Of a stretch of 64,000 bases of DNA, positions 35,518 to 45,236 are shown one piece after another. Source of the stretch: Phascolomyces articulosus (lineage: Eukaryota > Mucoromycota > Mucoromycetes > Mucorales > Lichtheimiaceae). The stretch is taken from the NCBI GenBank assembly GCA_025677815.1, contig JAIXMP010000025.1, positions 496,001 to 560,000 on the forward strand, given 5' to 3'. Made by a program: the position numbers and the translations under genes. The notes beneath the pieces were generated by a model. It saw only the letters and a program-made list of their open reading frames with translations. It made no database searches and was not told where the DNA came from. Numbering within the stretch: position 1 is the first letter of the stretch; each line of letters opens with the position of its first letter.

Positions 35518-37964
35518 GGGAGTTTATTATATGCAACATCCAGGTTATGCAACAGAGCGGTAATTTAAAATAGTATTCAATTAGCCAATCAATTAAAATT
35601 TATGAGTTTCTATTACCAATGTATCTCTTTTTGCTTACCCAGAATCCTCAGCCCGTTTTTATTATTATTACGGGAAAATGTTTCTTGAACAATAATCAAT
35701 GTCTGGGTGCAATCGTAGTACCCTCACAAGCGACATGGTCCATTCTTAAGCATGTCTGCCTCCCACATACTACAATTGACCTTGGGCCTAATAAAAGCAA
35801 ATAGAAAAAATAATATCATATAAGGCTATTGCAAAATAATAAATAACAACAAGAGTGAAAAACAAATCAACTTACACGAACAGAGAAAAAGAAATGGGAA
35901 CACACAAAAATTAGTGGAACACTTATTTCCATGAAAGTGCTAAAGAATGAGCATAAACACCAGAGTGATAGCTGCCTACGGCCCACCAGAACAAAACTGA
36001 GACAGGGAAATACCACAATGAAGGATGCCGTTTGCGGAGCTCTAGTGGTGAACTGTGTGTACTAGAATATAAATATCCTAGCACATTTGATGATGCGACA
36101 CATTCACCAGAACCAATGTACTAGGCCAAATTTCAACACATCAGATGGATACCAAATCCCAACCGTTCGACTAAGAGCTGGGCGTGATATCATGCACAAA
36201 GGCAAAATATGCAGATATGAACTGCGTAAAACAGAACTCGAAAAGAAGATGAACTAAAACATGAAGTGACACTTCAATTTCCCTGAACCAGACAAACAAG
36301 AGGACCCCGACGAGAAGACTAATAAAAATATAAATAACACTAAGTGTAATTTGTCTAATAGTTTCATCCATACATCACACACAAATAAACATGATAGGTC
36401 CTTACCTGATTCATTTTTCTCTTTTCTACTATTAACAAAATATTTTAATAAAGCGCATCAAACAAGTTCCCTTTCTCATCTTCTCTATGTTAACCAAAAG
36501 AACCTACAATAAGCTTACCTTTTTCGACCTCCACCAGGGTCAAAGAAAAAAAAAAACTATCAATCGAAACCAATAGGTAAAAAGACCAGGTGCGTCTACT
36601 ATTCCCCAAAAAAATGAAAATAGTGAAACGACATACACAGACTTCACATATAAGGAAAAAAACTCAGTGGGAATAATAGGCCTTATACATTGAACTTGCC
36701 TGCCGATAATCCTTGAATACCGTCAAATATTTACAATTGATATCTACAATTATTTATTATATTCTACTTTTAATCCTTAATCCATCACACCAATAAAATC
36801 TATATATAAATTATATATAAAACAAAACAAAGAGAGAATGATCCAGTGTTGTAGCATGATGGATGAGCGAAAACAAAACAATGCGTGTGCATTTTTTATA
36901 GCATGATATATAATTCCCACATTCAAATAAATATTATACAAATCAAGGACAAAAAGGCATCAACCATAAGCATCAAGAAAATTTATTGCAGAAGATCCAC
37001 AACTATATATTTAATAACCATTTATTGTCAGTGAGTTTGTTAAATACAATGAAAAGTATTTATTATTAAAGAGAAAGAAGAAAAAGTTACAACAAAGGAT
37101 GTACAAACTTACACAAGCGTGTGCTTTTTTTTTTGAAGGAGAAGAAACTGGAATCAAGCTGAGAAGATTGACTTTATCATTTGTGAGAAGAACTTGTAGT
37201 GTTTCCAGATCAATAAGAAGATAAAGCAATAGAAGTATTGTTTACCAGTGCTATTACCAACACCAATATACAAACAGATTACCAAAGAGAGAAAAAGAAG
37301 CATTGATCTTGACCATTGGATGATTCATGAATACCTTTAAAAAGATTTAATAATATAGAATTATTTGATCTTACTTGAATTGATGGTCATGTCATTTGAA
37401 GAAAAGGAAAAAAAAAAGAATACTATAAAAGAAAAACAACGATCTTGAGTGGAATGGATCTTGCAAAAAAAAAAAAAAAAACGCGAATAAAAAAATAGAA
37501 AAATAATATCTATTTATTACCAGTATCCTATTCTTGCCTACCTTGTCATAAACAGAAAGAGACTTATTATCAAACAATAAATTCTTTATTTGGCCGGAGG
37601 AAACCATCTAAATAGATATAAGATCAAAAAGTGAAAGATTCTCTTTATAACTGTCGAACTTATAATAAAGAATATTCCTTCCGTGTATTATTTTGATAAC
37701 AGCAAGTTTCTTTTAATTTATAATATTTGGCGGTTATGTACAATGACCTAATGATTAAGAGTGTGTTTTCTGGAGTAAAAAAAAAAAGAAAAGAAAAGGC
37801 ACGCGTCAATAACACGAGACGCGTGTTTACAAAATTCGGAATTACTTTCAACGTGCATGAAATTTCTGAAAGAAAAGTAGTAATGATTGTCGGAGTACAT
37901 GGTGGAATAAATTTAAAAACGGGTTTGGGGCCAATCCTTTTTCTCTTTCTTTCTTTCAAACCTC
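35518..37964. other. Gene-poor region with a less AT-rich island
   Basis: No convincing gene. About 35880-36380 is noticeably less AT-rich than its surroundings and has short competing frames on both strands, such as a plus-strand run including YQIPTVRLRAGRDIMHKGK (about 36140-36240) and a minus-strand 66-codon frame with one hydrophobic helix (36171-36371). These look like decayed coding or inserted DNA, not a live gene. From 36400 on it is AT-rich with poly-A and poly-T runs. Confidence 0.3.
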
Positions 37965-38234
37965 AACATGTTAACAATTAATATCACCAATGTACAATCG
38001 TTGAAGGTAGTAAAGGCCCAAAAACCAAACAGACCTTTTAATCGTCACAGACGAAATCGACAAGGTATGTTATATTAGCTATGATAATGGAAGCAACAAC
38101 AAACTATTAGATTATTCATGTAGTATATCTATCATTTCTACTTTAATAGAAAAGAGATCTCAGCAGATAGGAAAGAATTCAGGAAACAACAAGAAAAAAA
38201 AGAGATCAAGGAGAAACCACAAGAGAAAATAGAA
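37965..38234 (+). CDS. Possible small basic protein, 2 exons
   Basis: An ATG frame reads MLTINITNVQSLKVVKAQK then RPFNRHRRNRQ and meets a clean donor (GTATGT at about 38065). After an acceptor at about 38150 the frame continues as a Lys/Arg-rich tail and stops near 38232, giving about 59 residues. Another frame of the second part stays open longer (rich in Lys/Glu/Gln). No family is recognised; composition may simply reflect A-rich DNA. Low confidence that it is expressed. Confidence 0.2.
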
Positions 38235-38289
38235 GAGAAACAAGTAATCAAGGATAAAGAAAAACAACAAGAGAAATGAAAATGTAGTC

Positions 38290-41100
38290 TTCCAATTTTT
38301 TTTTGCACATATTTTTTTTAAAAAAAAGCACTATAATGGCATAAAACACATTTCCAGGATATCTTTTGTCCTTTTAATAATGAATGTCTTCTTTTTTTAA
38401 AAAAAGAATAAGTGACTGAATGGCGTTTATTTGAAATGACGCGTGTTATAAAAAAGAGAAGAACCAATGATATTGATGTTATTAAAAAAGAAAGAATGGA
38501 TAATAGTTATAAGACATCTGAGAGAACTACAAAGAATTTTAAGGATATAGGAGAAATGATTACATATGGAAGATGGGAGATAATAATGGGGAATAATCCT
38601 TTTTTATATATCTTTTTTTTTGTATGAAGCATGTGTGAGTGGTGTATCATTTGTTGATTAAACCGTTTGTAATATTGGATGCATTGAGAGAATGTGTCGT
38701 TGAGTATAATGAATGAGCTTCAGTTAAAATGAAATTGTTGTTGTTAATATTGGCATTGTATTGTAGGTGTAGATATTTAACTAGTAAAATATAAAGTATA
38801 TTATTAACATAGGATTTTATTTATATATCCATCAAACTCATGCATAAAAACCCTTTTTCAACCTTATACATGACTTACGATTTGAGTATGTTATTAAATC
38901 TTGTTCGTTCATCAAAATACACAATGTATAGAACATGGATGGGTTTTTTCAGAAAAGATTTGTTGGTTGACTTGAAGATGATAGATATAAATTATAATTT
39001 CCTACTGCACAGGAAAAATTTATGATGGAATGGATAAGTATGGTTTGAAGCAAAATAATATTATTGAAAGTGGTGGATCAAAACAAAAAAAAAAAGACTT
39101 ACTTGTGGAATAACGGAAATAGGACCGAGTAGTAAAACCAAGATCATTATTGAAATGTTGAGTCTTGAAGAGCTATGATGTGTATCTTGACATGATCTAA
39201 ATATACTAATACCAAAAGTACTCAATGGAAAAGAGTAGATAATAAATGACATCCAAGAAAAAAATTGTTCAATAATTTCATAGGGGTAATAAGGGAAGGT
39301 TGTGTGTATGTGTATAAAAAGTTGGAAGAAGAATATAGATTTGTTAAAAGAGAAAGAAAAAAAAAGATCTCCAAAAACCCTTCATATTTTCATTTGTTGC
39401 TGTCATTTACTACTATCACATCCTATGTGAGCTTGAGGAAAGAGTAAACTATATATATATATATATATATAATAGAGAATAGTATATGAGTGTTTCTTTA
39501 GTATATATAAAAATGATTTGAAAGAAAAAAAATACTTTTAATGATATATAATATAAAGATAGCTTATTAATTTACTATTTCTCATCGTTTTAATCCATAA
39601 TTAATATATTCCATGTAAACAAAAAAAATTTTATATACCTTGATTTGTTTTAACATAAAGTAGTTATAATAATATATTGTCTTTTTCGTCCATTTATGCC
39701 GTTCACCGGATCGATTTGCCACAATAATAAAACCAACACTCGATTCATGCAAAAGGTGAGAATGTAACACGAGTGCAACAGCTGGGAGTGAATTTGTGTT
39801 ACACTCGGGAGATTCCCTAGTATGTAGGGAAACATATAGCATAAAACGAGTGTTGACTGTAGAACAAGCCAGTTGTCAATAAATCATTCGTCTTGAAGAA
39901 AACAAAGGGTCTTGACGATATATATGTTTGTTATATTCTCCAGATATGTAACGGCAGTCGTTTTGAATTTGAATAGATTGTTTTGCGTAGCACCAAAACG
40001 GATGGATTTGTTGTTGGATAATCCGCCTTTATGATAAATGATGATGGATTGAATAATCGTGTGTTGAAATGTATTATATTATAAGAATGATAATGACGGC
40101 ATAAAGTATGTGTTACGCATAGATGATGATAACCGACTTGAAATTCAGTGTACGTAAAAAGTTAATATCAAGTTTGTTTTTCTTTTAGGGTATGTCGTTG
40201 TAGTCATGAAACAAAGAATTCAATTGCCATGGTGGTGATACGTCTTCATGGTGTTACATGACGAGTTGAATCGCAGTAAATAAGAGAATAAATTCTTCAT
40301 GGCACCAGGTCTGTGTTATCATGGTATTTGAGATATGGGTATAAATGTTTTGTTGTTGATATCATACTTTTCGGGTGGGATAGAATATGCAGAATGAAAT
40401 ATAGTCCTTTTCACGCGTATATCAGAACCACATGAACCCATTATTTTTATACTTGATAACCATAAAAATAAACCAATAGCTATCATCTTACGTACCACCT
40501 GTCAGAATTAATAAGATCCAGCAAAACTTGTTCTTTTTTCTTGTTTTAAGATTTAAATGCTTGACAACTATTAAAAGAAAAAGATACCAGTAGATTAGTA
40601 AAAATCGCTCCATAATAACAATCTAGTTAAGAAAATGATATATCCACATAACCATTCTTTTTTTAACCTTAGTATCTTAGTATCTTAATAGTATAATTGG
40701 TAATTATTTTGAAAAATAAATAATTGCAAAGTTATCATGATAGTGATGGGATCAAGAAGAAATGTTTTGTCTGTTTGAATTTGGATCTTGAAGGATAATC
40801 ATATTGAGTCTTGATATGATTGTACATATTGCTTGAGTACGTAACCAATAGGATATAATTTGTTGTTGTGTATATAATATAATGTAATTTAACTCTTGAT
40901 CCCAATTGAAAATGACAGGTTCTTAGTGGCAGGAGGACAAATGTGGCAATCGGTCTGGTGCCTAAAAAATAAAAAAATAGCACATCCAGTACCCCAATAG
41001 AAAATTGATAATTTGTTTGTTTGTTGGTTCTTTTTTTGATTTTGATTTTTTTTTTTTTTTTGTGGAATGTGTTGATGGGTACAAATATAATGTGTCTTTG
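38290..41100. other. Gene-poor AT-rich region
   Basis: Short frames only. A minus-strand stretch at about 40730-40990 contains a fragment DCHICPPATKNLSFSIGIK that could be an exon remnant with a Cys-x-x-Cys-like pair, but it is broken by stops. An (AT)n run lies at 39450-39471. No RNA gene is recognised. Confidence 0.3.
39450..39471. repeat. (AT)n microsatellite
   Basis: About eleven AT units in the gene-poor region. Confidence 0.8.
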
Positions 41101-41102
41101 TG

Positions 41103-42720
41103 TCAGTGCATATTTTTGTAATGAATCATGAGTGTGTGAATAATTGTGTGCGTGTGTGTGTGTGTGTGTGAGAGAGAGAGATGTGCGTGTGTATGATGCA
41201 TTGTGTATGTATAATTAACAAATTGTACATTGACAGCCGTATCTGGCTGTGTGTCTTTGTAATTGACAGACTTGGTGATTTTTGATGCAAATCGACTTCG
41301 ACTACGCTTATTAAGCGCTTCAGATCCTAGTAAAATAGTGATCACAGATTGAGACCACCGATCATTGACCTAAACTTGAGGAATACCTCCTTGTGCTCGC
41401 TGTTCAGTGTTAAATTTCTCAATTTCTTCCAGCATACTTCGCATAACAAAGAGATATATGTTAGGGTACCTTGAAAGATTTCCTCTGTGATTGTTACTGG
41501 GATATCAATATCAATAAAAAAATTAACCAAAAATTCAGCATGCAATTGAAGTAACGTATGTTTTGGAACAAATTTTGGCCATTCTGGTTGTTCTTTACCA
41601 CCCATATTTTCATCCATGATAAATGCTTCATAGGGCAATATTTTGCAAGAGGAGCAGCATGTTTAGAAAGGATGTTTAGATTTTCATTATCAAATTCAAT
41701 TTGATCAGTAGTAGTACCTGCGGTTTGAGTAGCTTGTTCAGCAGGTTGTTCAACAGGTTGTTCAGTATTAACATCAAAATTAAAATTAGCAGTTTTTGAT
41801 ACTTGACCTCGCTCTTCTGGATTAACAATTCGTTTCAGCATGAACTTGAAGAATCTCAAGGCAGCTTTTTCAAAACCTTCTGTAGCAGAGTTTTGAAAAA
41901 TACTTGCTGATTGTCTAGCAAGGTACCCCATTGTGGCAGCAAATGATACACTTTCAACATGTACAATGGGAAATATACTCACGAAATTCGTAAATTCTGC
42001 AACTATTTATTCTCTTGCTAACATACCTGCAGTATTATTGGTGATACTTTTACCAATCAACAACCAATAAATGGCTGTAAAGAGTTTTCGATCAAAGAAA
42101 ATCTGCAGTACTGGTTCTCCTTCAAGGCGTCACTCTTTTTTTATCGTTTATTCGTCGAAAAAAGAAATAATTTGCAAAAACAACAATTTAATAACAATCT
42201 CTCGCCATTTTTCGACAGCTTGTACAGCTATATTTTGGAAATCATCGATAGACTTTTCTTTTTCGGATTTTTTTTCAAGATGATCTGTTTTAATAGCACT
42301 GCGAAGACCAATCTTGCATGTAAACGTACATCTATTGGATCCAAGGGCTTTTTACATCTTTTCTTTCTTTTGTTCTATAGGAGAAGGACAAAGTTTACTT
42401 TTTCTGTTTGCATGTGGTCAAAGAGGGTCATACACTCCTCTTTTTACGCAATATTGGGATTGTATTTTTATGTCATTTTTTGTAATATCAGCAACTTGTC
42501 CTTTTCGGCCACTTTCACGTACTTTTTTTTGTTAGTTTTATTATCCAACTGAACTTTTTTATATCTTTTCTCAAGTAAAAGTTTATTTGCAGCTTCTTTT
42601 TCACGCTCAATCAAAGCTTTTCAAGTATGCTCCATAAAAGTTCAATTTCAGTGTTAGAGTCTCATGCCGATATAGGAAGAATTTTCAAAATAGGATTTAA
42701 ATGCATATTTCCATGTTCAT
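41103..42720 (-). pseudogene. Frameshifted coding debris of an unknown protein
   Basis: Minus-strand protein-like pieces follow one another in changing frames. In transcription order: REKEAANKLLLEKRYKKVQLDNK (about 42620-42540); GLRSAIKTDHLEKKSEKEKSIDDF and AVQAVEKWREIVIKLLFLQ (about 42320-42170); a stop; EPVLQIFFDRKLFTAIYWLLIG (about 42120-42050); FPIVHVESVSFAATMGYLARQSASIFQNSATEGFEKAALRFFKFML (about 41970-41840); a one-base frame change near 41645; PYEAFIMDENMGGKEQPEWPKFVPKHTLLQLHAEFLVNFF; another change near 41460; LEEIEKFNTEQRAQGGIPQV, a TAG, then VITILLGSEALNKRSRSRFASKITK. The pattern recalls large, lineage-specific proteins of Mucorales genomes, some transposon-borne, but I cannot name the family. 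Several independent breaks argue for a dead copy. Confidence 0.5.
41145..41180. repeat. (GT)n(GA)n microsatellite
   Basis: A GT run followed directly by a GA run; on the minus strand it lies within the tail of the debris region. Confidence 0.8.
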
Positions 42721-42724
42721 CATA

Positions 42725-43819
42725 TTATTCATTCAAAACACCTTGAGGAATAAGCTGGCTAATATGATTTACATTTTCACTAGGTTCAGAAGATTGTTTA
42801 AATACTTCATTTCCAGATTGTACTTTAATCCAAGCGTCCATATATCTTTTAATAACTGAGATTCTTTTAATACCAAATGACTCAACCAAATCTTCAGGAA
42901 GATTGAGACTTTCAATGTCAACAGGTGGTGATGATTCAGGAACCTGTGGAGCTTCTTTATGATGTAAATCTTTTGTTTGATTATGATCTTGCATTTTAGA
43001 ATCAGCAGTAGCAGCTACTTCACCAGCAAAAGAATCAAAGAATTCATCTTCACTATGATTATCAAGATTTATTTTATCTGGAGTAGCAGTTAGATGTCGT
43101 GGCATACTACCCAAGTAATCTGCCAACTCCTTAATACTATCCTTTAATATTCGTTCTGCTTGAGCAGGAGTAGGAATGGGGCTTAGCTTAGCTTTATGAT
43201 GATCATCATTCATATCATCACTATCGTCATCCTTTGGATTTGCTGAAGATGATCGAGAGTCATAACCATGGTCAGCATTATTATTGTTATTATTATTATC
43301 ACTGGTCGCAGAGATTTTTTCGAAAAGGCTCTTATCATTATAACATTCTTCAGGAATATTTTCTACCACACGCTCAAGCTTTGTAATATGAGGAGCGTCA
43401 TTACCAGAGTCATGGTATAATCTTGGGGGAAGCGTGAACGTTTTTTTAGAGATATTGAACTGTGATCCCACACAAATCTCCATGATTTCGTTGAGCAGGT
43501 CTTCAAAATCACCATTACTAACAGTAGGGTCCATCAATGAAGTAATTAAAGAGTCAATTTCAGGAACATCACCTCTTTTGGTAGAGAAAATTGCTTCAAG
43601 TGCAGTGTCAATCAATACCTTACGGGTGTCTGGTTCAGAACTACAAATGTTTTTATCAACGTCTTCATCATTATCATAATTTCCATGAAGATCATTACAT
43701 TTTCTACAGATCTCATCATACAAGCGCTGAGCTTCATTATTATCTCTAGAAAGAAATAATCGTTCAAGTAACATATTAAGATTTACATCTTCACCAGTTT
43801 CCGGTGAAACTAAAGCCAT
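42725..43819 (-). CDS. Unknown acidic protein, frame C of overlapping cluster
   Basis: An intact 364-codon frame beginning MALVSPETGEDVNLNMLLERLF. It is acidic and rich in Asp/Asn/Ser, with helical segments (AERILKDSIKELADYLGSM, VESFGIKRISVIKRYMDAWIKV) and a poly-Asn run. No known domain is recognised. The ATG overlaps the stop of the preceding frame by 10 bases (ATGGCTTTAG), and an in-frame TAA sits 12 bases upstream of it, so it cannot be a simple continuation. It could be a separate gene, a downstream exon with an unseen intron, or part of the same decayed element as the debris just downstream, which lies on the same strand. That such a long frame is open in AT-rich DNA shows it was coding recently. 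Confidence 0.55.
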   Translation of the reverse strand: MALVSPETGEDVNLNMLLERLFLSRDNNEAQRLYDEICRKCNDLHGNYDNDEDVDKNICSSEPDTRKVLIDTALEAIFSTKRGDVPEIDSLITSLMDPTVSNGDFEDLLNEIMEICVGSQFNISKKTFTLPPRLYHDSGNDAPHITKLERVVENIPEECYNDKSLFEKISATSDNNNNNNNADHGYDSRSSSANPKDDDSDDMNDDHHKAKLSPIPTPAQAERILKDSIKELADYLGSMPRHLTATPDKINLDNHSEDEFFDSFAGEVAATADSKMQDHNQTKDLHHKEAPQVPESSPPVDIESLNLPEDLVESFGIKRISVIKRYMDAWIKVQSGNEVFKQSSEPSENVNHISQLIPQGVLNE

Positions 43820-44004
43820 TGCTTTATTTTACAATTTTTTTTATCTTCATTATCATCATCAGTATCATCACCATTATCACCCTTATTGATTTTATTAGAA
43901 GCATTATGATCCATAGGATTTGATTCCTGTTCTTGCTGTTCTTTCATTTGGTCACCTTCAGGATGTTGCGGATACTGTTCTTCAGCTTCTACTGGATGAT
44001 TCAT
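43810..44004 (-). CDS. Unknown acidic peptide, frame B of overlapping cluster
   Basis: A 64-codon frame, MNHPVEAEEQYPQHPEGDQ..., very rich in Glu/Asp/Gln/Asn. Its ATG overlaps the stop of frame A as ATGA, and the frame stays open for about 30 codons upstream of the ATG, inside the end of frame A. That makes frame B look like a continuation of frame A reached by a frame change (a one-base lesion, or slippage in the A-rich stretch upstream). No family is recognised. Confidence 0.4.
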   Translation of the reverse strand: MNHPVEAEEQYPQHPEGDQMKEQQEQESNPMDHNASNKINKGDNGDDTDDDNEDKKNCKIKQWL

Positions 44005-44741
44005 AGACGGAAATGTTTCTTTTTCAGCAAAGGAGTATGTGAGGGGTTCTTTTCTTTTTCCTTCACGCTTGCCCGTTCCTTCATAGCTTTTGCTTTTAAA
44101 ATTAAACCCTCTGCTTCAAACATTGATGCCTTGGCTCGGCATTTTTGAGCTTTAGCTTGATAAGCACTTGCTAACACTTTATACTCTTCTGCTTTGGCAA
44201 ACTTTTCTTTTGCAGCAGCTTCAAATTCCAATGCAAGCGCATAACAATCCACAAAAGAAACATTATCAATAATTGCTTGAGTACCTTTATCAACTCCTGT
44301 TCCATGGGAAATAGGTTGTTCTTGTGTTGTAGTAGTATCATCATTAGACAATACATCGGTGCTGCTTTTAGATTCACCATCACTTTGTGAAACCACTGTA
44401 TCACTGAAATTTCGTTGATGGCTTTCAGCGCATGGTTTTTTTGTTGATACTGGATCATTAATATATGGTCGCATACGTTTCATGGGCGTACGCAATGGCG
44501 ATCTTTCAGTTGTGATTAACTCAGACTGGGATTCGTCCTCATGAACGAGTAAGCGGTCCTGACGGTCGCTTGATTGTTGATTAGTAGTGGTAGAAGTAGG
44601 AGGAAGAAGAGATTCTAAATAAAGTGATAAAGGTGGAGATTCGGGAGGGGGTGTTGTTTTTTCTACGTTATACGATTCATCATTAGATCCATCATGCTCA
44701 TCATGGATCCTTTCTTCCACTTGAAAAATTGAAAATCGCAT
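44001..44741 (-). CDS. Unknown coiled-coil protein, frame A of overlapping cluster
   Basis: A 246-codon frame from an ATG, starting MRFSIFQVEERIHDEHDGS. The first 150 residues are disordered (Ser/Thr/Pro/Asp, with short basic patch TPMKRMRPY); residues about 165-230 form an Ala/Lys/Glu-rich helix (ALALEFEAAAKEKFAKAEEYKVLASAYQAKAQKCRAKA). It ends in HFRL then TGA, overlapping the next ATG. The 16 bases after the ATG end in a run resembling an intron acceptor (TTTTTCAAG), so this could also be an internal exon whose upstream exon lies beyond 44760. Function unknown. Confidence 0.5.
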   Translation of the reverse strand: MRFSIFQVEERIHDEHDGSNDESYNVEKTTPPPESPPLSLYLESLLPPTSTTTNQQSSDRQDRLLVHEDESQSELITTERSPLRTPMKRMRPYINDPVSTKKPCAESHQRNFSDTVVSQSDGESKSSTDVLSNDDTTTTQEQPISHGTGVDKGTQAIIDNVSFVDCYALALEFEAAAKEKFAKAEEYKVLASAYQAKAQKCRAKASMFEAEGLILKAKAMKERASVKEKEKNPSHTPLLKKKHFRL

Positions 44742-45236
44742 TTAATATACATGTACCTTGTCATACTTAAAAAACTGATAGTGTAGGGGGAACAAATAGA
44801 TGGAGGCTTTCTATTTATACACTCACTAACGAATTTTTAAAAAGCGCACTTAATTGGGCACTGTGCGTTTGTCAAACATATTGAATCAGCATTAGCTAGT
44901 CATTTTTTTTTTACAATAATATAGTTTATTTCATAAACAGAAAAAATCTTACTATGATGAAGAAAAAGAAACGATATTCATAAAATGTTTTATGGGTTAT
45001 GTAGATTTTTTTTAAAAAAAAATGAAAAGGAAAGGGGATGTGTGGGTAAACAGAAGCATATTTATATATATGTAGAATATGATATGATATGATATAATAT
45101 ATAATATAATTATAATAGTGTATAAAGATTTTTAGATGTTTTTTATAATAGTATAGAATAAATGAAAATGAGGGGGGAAGAGAAAGGGGAAGTTGTATGT
45201 AAAAAGAGAGAAAACGATTGTGTGTGTATGTGTGTT
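44742..45236. other. Intergenic
   Basis: AT-rich spacer upstream of the unknown cluster and downstream of the CH-like gene, with a run of GATAT-type short repeats near 45070-45110. No gene is seen. Confidence 0.4.

Noticed and set aside
36171..36371. 66-codon minus-strand frame with a hydrophobic helix
   Set aside because: No family match, no splice context, and a competing plus-strand frame across the same DNA; treated as part of a decayed island.
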